Shown in pieces: positions 1 to 10,818 of a DNA stretch of 64,000 nucleotides. Below the pieces are notes generated by a model that was not told the origin of the DNA, made no database searches, and saw only the letters and a program-made list of their open reading frames with translations. Each line of letters begins with the position of its first letter. Within the stretch, counting starts at the first letter, position 1. The translations under genes were made by a program, and so were the position numbers. The stretch comes from Antedon mediterranea (Eukaryota > Echinodermata > Crinoidea > Comatulida > Antedonidae): assembly GCF_964355755.1 (NCBI RefSeq), contig NC_092676.1:5192288-5256287 (forward strand), in the 5' to 3' direction.

Positions 1-114
1 GCTTGTGTAACACAAAGAAAATCCCAAAAATTATGAAACATAGGGGAAACTATAGGTCGATGATTATTGGAATGTATGATCAATAGAAATTTCTTGCCCG
101 CACCTGGCCTTTAA
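1..114. mobile_element. End fragment of a TTAA-target transposable element
   Basis: The last ~35 bases before 111 (TTGCCCGCACCTGGCCTTTAA) match the right end of a complete 537-bp element at 57,077-57,613, which is bounded by TTAA on both sides. Both copies also share a GTGTAACA word further in. The copy is cut off by the window edge, so only one end is visible. A TTAA target suggests a piggyBac-type MITE; no coding sequence is seen. Confidence 0.6.
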
Positions 115-415
115 GTATACACAGTTTAAGTGTAGCATTGTGTAATTGTTATATTATTTGGCTTTAACTATGGTATGGTGTAGTTGAAATATAGCAACTA
201 TAGCAGCTATAGCTGAGGTTTCAGGCAAGTGACCAATGTGTCACAGTAGGATAGTGATATAACAGCTATCCCAAGGCTATTTGCAGCCTGTTTTGTATAG
301 ATGATGTGAAGCAATTGCAGAGGTATTTGTTTGCTGTTTATAATACCAAAGCTATCCCAAGGCTATTTTCAGCCTGGCTATATCAATTATAGCAACTGCA
401 AGTTATTTCCATGTT
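115..415. other. Gene-free stretch with satellite-like fragments
   Basis: No coding signal. A segment near 205-265 (GCTGAGGTTTCAGGCAAGTG and following bases) recurs almost exactly at 780-830 inside the adjoining minisatellite, so this is probably a degenerate flank of that array. Confidence 0.5.
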
Positions 416-1677
416 ATTTATGTTGTATAAAATACAGCACTTACACAGCTATTTAATTGCTATTATTTGCTATTATTGCTGTATCAGGTATAGCAATTAT
501 ACAGCTATTTGTTTGCTATTATTTGCTATTATTGCTGTATCAGGTATAGCAATTACACAGCTATTTGTTTGCTATTAATTGCTATTATTGCTGTATCAAG
601 TATAGCAATTATACAGCTATTTGTTTGCTATTATTTGCTATTATTGCTGTATCAAGTATAGCAATTATACAGCTATTTGTTTGCTATTATTTGCTATTAT
701 TGCTGTATCAGGTATAGCAATTATACAGCTATTTGTTTGCTATGATTGCTGTATCAGGTATAGCAACTATAGCAGCTATAGCTGAGGTTTCAGGCAAGTG
801 ACCAATGTGTCACAGTAGGATAGTGATAGAACAGCAATAGCAATTACACAGCTATTTGTTTGCTATTATTTGCTGTTATTGCTGTATCAGGTATAGCAAT
901 TAAACAGCTATTTGTTTGCTATTATTGCTGTATCAGGTATAGCAATTATACAGGTATTTGTTTGCTATTAGTTGCTATTTTTGCAATATACACAGCTATT
1001 TGTTTGCTATTAATTGCTATTATTGCTGTATCAGGTATAGCAATTACACAGCTATTTGTTTGCTATTATTTGCTATTATTGCTGTATCAGGTATAGCAAT
1101 TACACAGCTATTTGTTTGCTATTATTTGCTATTATTGCTGTATCAGGTATAGCAATTACACAGCTATTTGTTTGCTATTAATTGCTATTATTGCTGTATC
1201 AGGTATAGCAATTATACAGGTATTTGTTTGCTATTAGTTGCTATTTTTGCAATATACACAGCTATTTGTTTGCTATTAATTGCTATTATTGCTGTATCAG
1301 GTATAGCAATTACACAGCTATTTGTTTGCTATTATTTGCTATTATTGCTGTAAAAGGTATAGCAATTACACAGCTATTTGTTTGCTATTATTTCCTATTA
1401 TTGCTGTATCAGGTATAGCAATTACACAGTTATTTGTTTGCTATTATTTGCTATTATTGCTGTATCAGGTATAGCAATTACACAGCTATTTGGTTGCTAT
1501 TATTTGCTATTATTGCTGTATCAGGTATAGCAATTACACAGCTATTTCATTGCTATTATTTGCTATTATTGCTGTAAAAGGTATAGCAATTACACAGCTA
1601 TTTGTTTGCTATTAATTGCTATTATTGCTGTATCAGGTATAGCATTTACACAGCTATTTGTTTGCTATTTATTGCTA
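416..1677. repeat. 56-bp minisatellite, about 20 copies
   Basis: A unit of about 56 bp, containing GCTGTATCAGGTATAGCAAT and CAGCTATTTGTTTGCTATTA, repeats head to tail with small indels. A variant near 950-1000 recurs at 1,216-1,270, showing a higher-order duplication within the array. Open frames over the array (for example 860-1096) are repeat translations and not genes. Confidence 0.9.
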
Positions 1678-2036
1678 TGACCAATCCTGCGCCTTAGTGG
1701 GCCTAGCTAGATACTACCTAGGGCCTAGTACCATTTTGGTACAGTAGGCCAGGGTGCTCCAATGCGATCTAGGCCTAGTAGGTAGGTCTATCCTAGCTAC
1801 CCTACTATAATAATAGGCTCTAGGCCTAGGCCTCTAGCCTAAGGTAGACAGAATCTAATTAGTTTTCTTGGCTAGGTTGAAGCCCAACAACAAAAAGACC
1901 TCAATAAATCGATTCTGTGAATATGTTGAGCATGAAATAGACTATGCGTCGCAACGCAAAGTTAATTTTTATAATGTGAACCGGGATGTGAACAATAAAG
2001 AAATACAATTTTGTGTAATTTTTCATGTAATAATAG
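1678..2036. other. Gene-free stretch rich in TAGGCCTA-like words
   Basis: Contains many CTAGGCCTAG-type palindromic words typical of this genome. No open frame, RNA gene or repeat array is supported. Confidence 0.4.
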
Positions 2037-2046
2037 TTTAATACAG

Positions 2047-3113
2047 GGGTGTCACGAAAGCTCAGACCACGAAAGCTCAGACCCCCTAAGACCTAAGATC
2101 ACGAAAGCTAAGACCCAACACCTAAGATTACAAATATTTATCTTTCGCACCTGCCTTGTATTTTAACTCCCAACATTTATTCTGAATACCAAACCTTAGA
2201 ATTGGCACTTTCATGAAAAAGAATCACATAAAAAGTAACAAATACATTTTTAAATTGATGATTTTACAGACGTTTTTCTCGCACACAAAATGACTAGCCT
2301 ACACAGTACAGTAGGCCTACCCCATGGGCCATGTTCAATGTTTTTGTTTCTATGGAACGTCAAAAGAGCAAAAATTATATAGAGGGCTGAAAACTCTGTG
2401 GAGTCCATCTACAGTGTGGATGGAACAATGTAAAATTAAAATTGTAATGATAATAGTATAATCATGCAAGTACGAAGAAATAAATACTGGCAAATAAATT
2501 TTAACTTAAAAGTTTTTTTGTTTCGTTTTCTTTCTGTTTTTATACTTGTACTATTATTGTTGCTCTTTTGGCGCTCCATAGAAACAAAAACATTGAGCGG
2601 GGAGCTCGAGGAGTTACATTACAGTATACAAAGAAACACGCCTGTAAAATCATCAATTTAAAGGATTTATTTATTTGTTATGTGTTTCTCCTTCTGAAAG
2701 TACTTATAAGTCCTAATTTTAAAGTGTGGTGTTCAGGATAAAGTTAGTCAACAAATTTGGAGTCAAAATACAAGAAAGGCAGGTGCGTAAGAAAAACATC
2801 CTCTGAAGCAACACAATGGAGTAAATATATACCAACAAACAACCCGTCAAGTTTGTTTGTTGTAAAGAAAAAATATACATTTACTCAACGGGCGAAAATA
2901 ATGTGAGTTTATCTATGTTTTGCGGTAGTATTAAATTATATTTATGGTAATAAATGAAACCTACTGTGTTTAAAATTATGTATGGATAAACAAGTATTGT
3001 TTTTAAGCTGTAGTATATCTTAGTATTTGTAATCTTAGGTGTTGGGTCTTAGCTTTCGTGATCTTAGGTCTTAGGGGGTCTGAGCTTTCGTGGTCTGAGC
3101 TTTCGTGACACCC
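2047..3113. mobile_element. TIR DNA transposon (non-autonomous), 10-bp TSD
   Basis: The ends GGGTGTCACGAAAGCTCAGA and its reverse complement at 3,094-3,113 form terminal inverted repeats of roughly 85-90 bp, spanning about 2,047-2,135 and 3,028-3,113. The 10-bp target duplication TTTAATACAG lies at 2,037-2,046 and 3,114-3,123. Nine- to ten-base duplications are typical of Mutator-like elements. A 65-codon frame at 2,464-2,661 overlaps a secondary inverted repeat and does not look like a transposase, so this is probably a non-autonomous copy. Confidence 0.85.
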
Positions 3114-3123
3114 TTTAATACAG

Positions 3124-3785
3124 TTTGTATGTAAATGTGTAGCAATTCTCGAGCGTTTAGATTAGTGCGCCCTCTATTGTACAAAATGCCTGAATTCATT
3201 TATATGGCGGCCCTGCTATCACGGTGCGATAATAAGAGTGGGCTAGTAAAATAATGTATGGGCTAGTGAAATCTACAGTGAACTAGCCCAGTGGGCTAGC
3301 AATATGAAAAAGATAAATCGAGCCCTGAAAAGTATTTCCGTTTTGGATGAACGCCAAAACTTTGATTACCAATTGCGTAACTGACAATTGGTGGTGGACA
3401 TGCGAACACCATTTGAAGACAATATGTTCCGCCATTGATTACAATTTTATAGAGGCGGAGGCCTACTAATTTATTAGAACATTACGTCGCGATGTTGCAC
3501 CTCTTCATTTGATAAATTGTTATTTTTGCGGGAACGCATCCTAGTGCGGCGTCCTTTAGCTGCTTCATGTGTGAAGATGAAAACTTTGAGTAATGGCAGT
3601 TATCATTACACTTTCAGTTAAACGTATATGCTGCTAAGGTAAAACATTGTCTTTTCACACCTCTTTGGAAATACTCCTTCAGATCGGTCGGTCTATAAAA
3701 ATGGAGCGCGCGGTAGCAAGGACTTTGCATGCAAAGTCTGTGTGAGTGTATTGACTGTATGCCAATGTGATATACTGTATATGCC
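3124..3785. other. Gene-free stretch
   Basis: Mixed unique sequence. I find no convincing open frame, RNA gene or tandem repeat. Confidence 0.3.
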
Positions 3786-5397
3786 TGGTAGGGTTCTAGG
3801 ACACCTACCCCCTAGACAGTTACCCCCCGGATGTTTACCACCCGGACAACTACCCCCCGGACAACTACCCCCTTAGGACAACTACCCCCTTAGGATAACA
3901 ACCCCCTGGACAACTACCCCCCGGACAACCACCCCTTAGGACAACTCCCCCTTAGGATAACTACCCCCCGGTCAACTACCCCCCCCCCCCCCCCCCAATC
4001 CAAAAGTAGACAAATAATAGGACCGGTTTCTGTAAAAATGAAATCATCTGTTTTTAACGGGTGTTTCGAAACTAGTATACTAGTGTTTCGAAACGCAAAC
4101 TAGTATTAGGGAGACCCTAACATACGAAAAGGGAGACCTAAATATACGAAACGGGAGACCTATATTTGGGTCTCCCTTTTCGTATATTAGGGTCTCCCTT
4201 TTCGTATAGTGTGGTCTCTCTTTTCGTATAGTGGGGTCTCCCTTTTCTTATAGTGGGTCTCCCTTTTCGTATATTTGGGTCTCCCATTTTGTATATTTGG
4301 GTCTCCCTTTTCGTATATTTGGGCCTCCCTTTTCGTATATTTAGGTCTCCCTTTTCGTGTTGTGGGGTCTCCCTTTTCGTATAGTGGGGTCTCCCTTTTC
4401 GTACGTGCGTCTCTCTTTTCGTATATTTAGGTCTCCCTTTTCGTATTGGGTCTCGGGTCTCTAGTTTCGAAACACTCATTTTTAACCGATTATTCTGTTT
4501 AACAGCACGCTAGACCTTAGATGTGCTAGATTTAAAGTACCGTATTTATTGAAAAAACGGCCTGGGCTGTTTATTGTTTAGGTGGTTTTGGGGTGGACAT
4601 TTATTGGAAGAAAGTTGTTTATTCAATGGGAGGGGGTATAATCTAATGGAAATAGACGCCGATTGTTCCATATGATGTTTCATGGGAGTGACATGGTCAC
4701 CGTTTATTTGAGGGGAATTTATTTAAAGATCGACGTTTATTCGGTGAGTGAACATTGAGGTCAAATTTCAAAAGTGATATTATTCTTCAAGTGTACAAAA
4801 ATACATATATGACAAATTTGAGACAAAAAGTAATTCTTTTAAGACCAGTGGTTATCGAAGCATTGTCCTGACGCAAAAATTATTATTATTATTAGCGAAC
4901 CAAGTCTTTACAGTAAATACAGGGAGTACTATATAATACGTTCGATCGACTATCCTATGATCATGTGTGACAATCTTCAGTTTATACCAGGCTATATTTA
5001 TGTTCAATCTTTTACTTTTGTTTACAATAATGAATAGTAATTCGTCAAAGTAACGAATTAAAATATAGTTATTAATTCCTATTATACACTGTTGCAGAGT
5101 CAGGTTGTTGAATGGTCTGGGTGGTTAGGGTGTTCTAAAGGGATAGTTTTCTGGGTGGTAATTGTCCGGGAGGTAATTGTTCCTAGGGGGTAATTGTCCG
5201 GGGGGGGTAGTTGTCCAGGGGGTAGTTGTCCTAAGGGGGTTGTTGTCCTAAGGGGGTAGTTTTCCGGGGGGTATTTGTCCGGGGGGTAGTTGTCCTAAAG
5301 AGGTAGTTGTCCTAAGGGGGTAGTGGTCCAGGTGGTGGTTGTCCGGCGGGTAGTTGTCCGGGGGGTAAATGTCCAGGGGGTGAATATCCGGATACGG
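3786..5397. mobile_element. Fold-back element made of short tandem words
   Basis: The left arm (about 3,800-3,996) is a tandem series of ACTACCCCCCGGACA-like words. The right arm (about 5,110-5,390) is the same series on the opposite strand (GGGGGTAGTTGTCCTA). The two ends pair as inverted repeats. Between them lie a second short-word array and unique DNA. This architecture matches fold-back transposons. No target duplication was identified, so the exact ends are uncertain. Confidence 0.6.
4089..4467. repeat. ~22-bp tandem array of GGGTCTCCCTTTTCGTA words
   Basis: About 16 copies. The first two or three are in inverted orientation, so the left edge forms a hairpin. The 113-codon minus-strand frame here is a repeat translation (RKGRP/TKRET motifs), not a gene. 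Confidence 0.85.
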
Positions 5398-5514
5398 ATA
5401 ACGACGTACAATATAGTGATGGTATGGATTTGGTTATTGATAACGATAATTGATTATGTAATAACGACGTTGAACGATATTGATGGTATACGGATTGGTG
5501 ACATTGATTTCAAT

Positions 5515-5830
5515 ACAGTTAGTTCATTGTGCGCATGCGGGCATATTGTGACGTGTGTCCTCGCTCCCCACCACGACAATGTTTGATGGTTACTAGTTCC
5601 AGGTGACGACCACCGGCGACCAAAACTACGTCATGTTAGTTCATTGTGCACATGCGGGGATATTGGGACGCGTGTCATCACTCCCCACCTACCTCGACAA
5701 TTTTTGATGGTTAGTAGTTCCATGCGATGACCGGCGACCAAACTACGTCATGTTAGTTCATTGTGCGCATGCGGGGATATTGGGACGCGTGTCCTTGCTC
5801 CCCACCTCGACAATGTTTGATGGTTAATAG
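5515..5830. repeat. ~117-bp direct repeat, three copies
   Basis: The block starting TTAGTTCATTGTGC and including GACAATGTTTGATGGTTA occurs at about 5,518, 5,635 and 5,752, with a few substitutions and a short last copy. Confidence 0.8.
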
Positions 5831-6062
5831 TTCCAGAAAACGACACAGCGATTGACCTGGCCTAGATTGGTCGTTGTCGGTCGTCTCAAATCGAAGATCC
5901 CTATTGACAACGATACTTGGTGACGATCAGTAGGTCCCACTGATGATTATGATGATAAACAATTATGATGATGAATTTATGAAAAAATCTCTGATTCATA
6001 GACTTTCAACTTGTGTTAATGAAACAGTACAAAAGTGAATATTGTGTTTGTTTAATATTGAC

Positions 6063-6275
6063 AAATGTTTCGTTATTATTGTAGGAGATGATAATATACG
6101 TCGAATAAGCACATATTTCGCACGTGAAGGATATTCTTGGCAGCCATCCAATTATCCAGTGCAAGATGAAATACGACGTTCGTCAGATCCTAGACTCCGC
6201 CCTAAACAAACGCATTACATTTACAATTACATTAAGTTTCCGAAACCCCCGTTCGTAAACGTGAAATACAAATAG
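6063..6275 (+). CDS. Possible terminal exon, unknown protein
   Basis: An open frame begins just after a plausible acceptor (TTATTATTGTAG, ending at 6,085) and runs to TAG at 6,273-6,275. The predicted C-terminus is basic and aromatic, with IRRSSDPRLRPKQTHYIY then FPKPPFVNVKYK, and its composition looks more protein-like than the surrounding repeat frames. I do not recognise the family and find no partner exon. It may be an exon of a gene lost among the surrounding transposons, or chance. Confidence 0.2.
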   Translation, partial: KCFVIIVGDDNIRRISTYFAREGYSWQPSNYPVQDEIRRSSDPRLRPKQTHYIYNYIKFPKPPFVNVKYK

Positions 6276-6370
6276 TCTCCCTCTTGTCAAATATTTCAAC
6301 CAACTTTGGTTAAAAAATGATATAAATTTCAAAAGATTATAGGTCCTAGCCTGGCCGCAGCCTGGCCAGG

Positions 6371-7753
6371 ACGCGATTTTTTTTTTCGTACATAAGTTGG
6401 GGACCCCCTCATGAAACGTCACAAAATAAACATGAATAATTCATCAGTTAAATGTTCTTGTTCCGTGTGCACCCAAGCGTATAGCAACAAGAAGTGATTA
6501 CACAAGTGCGGCGGTACGATTCTAGGCCTATCTCCGCGCTGTTGTTGCGGCGTGGGATTTCATAGAAGAATAGCGGCGTTTTGTGTGGATTGTCGAAATA
6601 ATCAGCCTTTAGTTTATGATAGTGTTTTTAATATAATGTATTACTAAAGAATTACGTGTTAAAATTATAGTTTCTATTATACTATTAGGCCTAGGCCTAA
6701 TTATTAGTCTCTAAACATAATGTCTATTCTAGTAGAGCTGTGTGTGTTTGTGTGTGTTATAGGTATGACACAATCCGAGTAATACGGTCAGCAAAATTAA
6801 ACAATAAACATTACACAAAAATACATTTTTTATTCTCGTGGGTCTAATCTTCCCATCTCATGTGTTCATATACGCGCATTTTTAAAGTTCCTTTGAGTAC
6901 ATGCATTGTTAATAAAATCATCAGTTAAATTTTCTTGTTCCGTGTGCACCCAAGCGTATAGCAACAAGAAGTGATTACACAAGGTACGATTCTAGGCCTA
7001 TCTCCGCTGTTGTTGTTGCGGCGTGCGATAGCGGCGTTTTGTGTGGATTGTCGAAATAATCAGCCTTTAGTTTATGGTGTTTTTAATATAATTTATTACT
7101 AAAGAATTACGTGTTAAAATTATAGTTTCTATTAATACTATTAGGCCTAATTATTAGTCTCTAAACCCATGTCTATTCTAGTAGTAGCTGTGGGTGTGTG
7201 TGACGTGTGTGTGTTAGGTATGACCAAAGATAGATTTATCTTTGGTATGACACAATCCGAGTAATAAGTCAGCAAAATTAAACAATAAATTACACAAAAA
7301 TACATTTTTTATTCTCGTGGGTCAAATCTTCCCATCTCATGTGTTCATATACGCGCATTTTTAAAGTTCCTTTGAGTACATCATGCATATTGTTTGATAA
7401 TAAAATAGCAGAATTAAAAAAATACAGTACAAAAATTATACACATTCTTTATTCTTGTGGGTCTAAGATTTCTTTGGGCTATGTCCAATGAATTACTACT
7501 TAGTTTAATGTCTTGCCTAGCTGTCGATTAGCCTCGACTCGACACATTTTGTGTGAAGAAGAGTGCGCGAAGGCAATCACGTTAGAATCCTAGGCCTACG
7601 TAGGTATCGTATCGCAGTTGTGTAATCACTTCTTGTTGCTATACGCTTGGGTGTGCCCACGGAACAACAAATTTAACTGATGAATTATTCATGTTTATTT
7701 TGTGACGTTTCATGAGGGGGGTCCCCAACTTATGTACGAAAAAAAAAATCGCG
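6371..7753. mobile_element. Palindromic composite TIR element with internal duplication
   Basis: The left end (CGCGATTTTTTTTTTCGTAC, then a segment ending near 6,510) recurs inverted at about 7,615-7,753, giving TIRs of about 140 bp. Inside, roughly 6,440-6,895 is repeated directly at 6,920-7,385, and both copies share GCACCCAAGCGTATAGCAAC. A second partial copy of the left end follows at 7,755-7,822. A related copy lies at 33,087-33,735. No transposase frame is visible. Confidence 0.65.
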
Positions 7754-7822
7754 GCCAGGACGCGATATTTCTTTTCGTACATAAGTTGAGGACCCCTCAT
7801 GAAACGTCTCAAAATAAACATG

Positions 7823-8590
7823 AATATTCATTAGTCATACTCATAAGGTGCTGCAAACGCTTTCTACGGTGTAGTCGAGTGGAGTAGACTAGAACTTCGA
7901 ATCCCACCGTGAGCAACTTCTTTTTACTTTATAGTGAGAGAGAGAGATTATTTACATGGTTAGGTTTAGTTATATGTTTAGGAAGTAGTTCGGCTATCTT
8001 TCACATAAAGGGTCCCCAACTTAATCTACGAAAAACAAAATCGCGTGCCAGGACATTATCGTTTGAAAGTACATGCATTCATTAGTGTACGTCTATATCA
8101 CGTTGCCATGAATGAACTATTCATCATAATGCTCATGTTTGTTTGTTTGTTTGTTTGTTTGTTTGTGCACAAACAACCCCAGTAGATTTCGAAAGAGGGC
8201 TAACCCGGTATTCTAGTAGGCTACACGCCACGGCCCTGTTTAATAGGCTGGTGGAGTCACTCCTGGAGTGGCAACCTCAGATCCATTGCCTGTAGTAACT
8301 GAATGACGAAACAATTGAGATCATTTCGTCACCCTCATAATCGTCATAATTGACTTATTTATGACCCGGACCAAAACTGTATAGATACAGTGTCCAACCT
8401 GTACCTACTTTGGTGATTGTCCAACAAAGTGGCTGAATTGAGTCGGTACTCAACTGAAGTCATTTCTTTATTCAGGTGCAGATGTCGTTTATTCTTTATT
8501 GATCGTGTATAAATATTATATATTTATATATATATATATTATATATATAGCTCATGTAATTATTTTCAAGTTGAATCATCGTAAATCGTT
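7823..8590. other. Gene-free stretch with microsatellites
   Basis: Holds GTTT repeats at 8,138-8,164, an AT run at 8,519-8,547, and a fragment of the neighbouring element near 8,010-8,050. No gene is supported. Confidence 0.5.
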
Positions 8591-8733
8591 TTAAGCTTGG
8601 TTCCCACTAGGACGCAACGCAAGTAATTTGACCAATCACAAGCGATGGATTATTCGAACTATTGCTTGTCATTGGTCAACTCGGTTGCGTTGTTCATACG
8701 TCCTTGCGTTGATGTGGGAACCATGAAGCTTTA
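8591..8733. mobile_element. MITE, AAGCTTGGTTCCCACTAG family, complete copy
   Basis: Ends in TTAAGCTTGGTTCCCACTAG and its inverted version (GTGGGAACCATGAAGCTTTA). The core carries TTGACCAATCACAAGCGATG and its inverted counterpart. Length about 143 bp. Related copies lie at 8,844, 20,586, 21,313 and 34,828, and probably 35,029. Confidence 0.75.
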
Positions 8734-8843
8734 TATGTATAATATTTATATGTACATACTGTATTAACAATATTTGTAATTTAATAAGAGCCGAACGATT
8801 CTAGACTAGTACCACAGGCAAATTCCGTATACAGCATCATTTA

Positions 8844-9040
8844 TTAAAGCTTGGTTCCCACTAGCGACGCAACGTAACGCAATCTCCTCAACGTAAGAAA
8901 ATGCCCTTCCAATAATTGTGTTTTCCCCCGCCTGCGTGAAATTAAACCTGCGATAGATACAGCACTCTTGCGTCGTCGGTTCCCACTTGTTGACGCAATA
9001 CAGCACTTTGCGTCAATACGTTGTTGCGTTGCGTTCTAGT
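8844..9040. mobile_element. MITE, same family, right end degraded
   Basis: The left end TTAAAGCTTGGTTCCCACTA is clear and the interior has the GACGCAA/TTGCGTC words of the family. The right inverted end stops at GCGTTGCGTTCTAG without the terminal GGGAACCAAGCTT. Confidence 0.65.
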
Positions 9041-9459
9041 CATATTCGTAACTACAAAACGAGTATAGTTTTTGATCTATTTTGCACATTTTGCTTTTGA
9101 ATCAGGAATGATTCATGATCATAATATAATTATACTTTTATTGAAAGTAATCTACTAAAAAGTAATTTACTAAAATGCCAAGTCAATTTTGATAAATAGC
9201 AGTTTTTAAAGTCCTCATTCGCTTTGATGTTACGCTAGGCCTAGGCAGCCAAGCACCAAGCTACACGTACCTGCGCTTCGCTCAAATTTAACGCAGTCAT
9301 ATTTTGGACGGCCCCTCAATATTTCTTTGCCAGGCGAAACAGATTTTTACTTGCTTACGAAAAACGAATACGTGTGCGTGACGTATTCGTTTTCGTTATC
9401 GTATTCGTAAGGTTGCGAAAACTCCCTAATATCAATTTCTTATAATGAATATTCATTTT
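9041..9459. other. 3' flank of the sulfotransferase-like gene
   Basis: No open frame. It contains a short palindromic cluster around 9,355-9,400 (GAATACGT...ACGTATTC). Possible polyadenylation context on the minus strand was not resolved. Confidence 0.3.
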
Positions 9460-10311
9460 TTAATCTTCGATCTTTATTTTCATAGCTGCTAGCTTTTCGT
9501 AGTATGGCGTACTATCTTCCACTAATTTCCTTACTTCATCGCTTAGTTCCGAAAACGGCGTTTCTGTTCCCGTACCAGGAGCGCGTGTTGTGAAACCAGT
9601 GCTACTGTAAGAATTGTTGTGCGCGTCAGTCATACCAGCGAACAACGATTGGACACTCTCTGCCCTCCGCCAACGTGGATCAGGACCAGGCTTCCACTTT
9701 AGCATACTCTCACTATACTCAAGGCCTACAATACCACAAAATTTCTTCAAAATTGTACCGGGTGATATTGTAAGATCGTCCGCATCAATGACAACAGGTT
9801 TCTGACCTAAGACGTCCCGAACGTGCTCCAGTAACTCTAGCAAATTCCGATAAGGTGATCCCGGCAAACATTTTTGATCTTTATTGTAGAAACTAGCTTT
9901 GTCTACTCCTATTCCTTGAGCGGTGGCCCTAAGTTTTTCAACAGAAACGTGCACCTTGCTAGGCTTGCGAATCAGAAAAACATGTTGGTACCCTTGAGGG
10001 ATGCATTCGAAGCGGCCATATATCGCCTTTGCCCCATCTTTCGTGAACACCAGGTCTTTACCAGGGTAATCCATCTCTAATGTATTTTTTACGTGCTCGT
10101 ACGTGTAATTCTTTACATCTGGGAGATTTTCAAAAATTGAATCAAATTGTGGAATGATCACTGTTCTTTCAGGACCAAACATTTTCGCTGTGAAGAAAGG
10201 CTCTTGAAAAAGCTGCGCCTTCTCAAACGTAGACATACACTTCAGAAAGGCTGTCGACAAAGAGCGTGGAGTTATCCAAAGTGCTATACGAACTTGACGC
10301 TTTGGTTCCAT
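9460..10311 (-). CDS. Sulfotransferase-like P-loop protein (283 aa)
   Basis: One uninterrupted exon from ATG at 10,311 to the stop at 9,460. Near the N-terminus, ALWITPRSLSTAFLKCM (residues 10-26) fits a sulfotransferase 5'-phosphosulfate-binding loop: PRS-S-T with Arg16, Ser19 and Thr20. VFLIRKPSKVHVS (111-123) fits the 3'-phosphate-binding R-x-P...S motif. The likely reaction is transfer of sulfate from PAPS to an unidentified acceptor. There is no signal peptide or membrane helix, so a cytosolic protein is expected. On the gene strand the ATG is directly preceded by a pyrimidine-rich tract ending in TTTTAG, suggesting a 5'UTR intron acceptor just upstream. The length fits small invertebrate proteins of this superfamily. 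The fold is fairly secure; the substrate is unknown. A retrocopy is an alternative explanation for the intronless frame. Confidence 0.85.
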   Translation of the reverse strand: MEPKRQVRIALWITPRSLSTAFLKCMSTFEKAQLFQEPFFTAKMFGPERTVIIPQFDSIFENLPDVKNYTYEHVKNTLEMDYPGKDLVFTKDGAKAIYGRFECIPQGYQHVFLIRKPSKVHVSVEKLRATAQGIGVDKASFYNKDQKCLPGSPYRNLLELLEHVRDVLGQKPVVIDADDLTISPGTILKKFCGIVGLEYSESMLKWKPGPDPRWRRAESVQSLFAGMTDAHNNSYSSTGFTTRAPGTGTETPFSELSDEVRKLVEDSTPYYEKLAAMKIKIED

Positions 10312-10457
10312 TCTAAAAAGTAAAATGAAAAATGTGAACTGATTATTATTAACTGAATTAGTCTATATTAGAATTCTGAGTATAAATATACATTTACGCT
10401 TTAATTATTGTCAGCGTGCGCAAGTAATTTGTATAAATAGGTTCAAGTTCAATATCA

Positions 10458-10818
10458 ATATACGGCTTTACCACGTTGAAACACCGGTTCTCGTCAGATC
10501 ACCGAAGTTAAGCAACGTTGGGCCTGGTTAGAGCTTGGATGGGAGACCATCTGGGAATAGCGGGTGCTGTATACGGAGCTGGGGTCCCGTTAAGCATTTG
10601 AAATCAGCACTGCTGACTCTTATGGCAGCCCCTGCATCTAGTATCTGCCTCAGACCTCTGGTCAAGGTGGGCACTGGACGAGAGAAGCCCTTGATCAATG
10701 TCAGGACCAATCAAGGTGCTTTAAACTCTCCTGGCTTTGTTTGTATCAAACCTGTTAGTGGCGGTAATTATCGCTGTTGGTTTCGATTGAATAAAATAAA
10801 ATAAATAAAATAAATATA
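10458..10818 (+). mobile_element. 5S-rRNA-derived SINE (SINE3-type)
   Basis: Positions 10,458-10,577 align over 120 nt with eukaryotic 5S rRNA: TACCACGTTGAA, CACCGGTTCTCGTC, GATCACCGAAGTTAAGCAAC, then CTTGGATGGGAGACC and GGGTGCTGTA. The terminal stem is mostly retained (ATATAC with GTATAC). Substitutions sit inside otherwise highly conserved segments. A ~220-bp non-5S body follows, ending in an ATAAA-type tail at 10,787-10,818. A 5S head, unrelated body and short-repeat tail is the SINE3 layout, so this is probably a retroposon rather than a working 5S gene. Confidence 0.8.

Noticed and set aside
860-1418. Open frames of 61-78 codons
   Set aside because: They are translations of the 56-bp minisatellite in shifted frames and recur with each unit.
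416-1677. CRISPR array
   Set aside because: Units are contiguous, with no unique spacers, and the genome is clearly eukaryotic. The same applies to the arrays at 4,089 and 21,431.
4138-4479. 113-codon minus-strand frame with RKGRP/TKRET repeats
   Set aside because: Entirely produced by the 22-bp tandem array; no start context or splice support.
7843-7915. tRNA gene suggested by GTGTAGTCGAGTGG and TTCGAATCCC
   Set aside because: The two box-like motifs are only about 25 nt apart and no cloverleaf can be drawn; at most a degraded SINE.
10458-10577. Functional 5S rRNA gene
   Set aside because: Changes at normally invariant 5S bases, and the following body and ATAAA tail fit a retroposon better.
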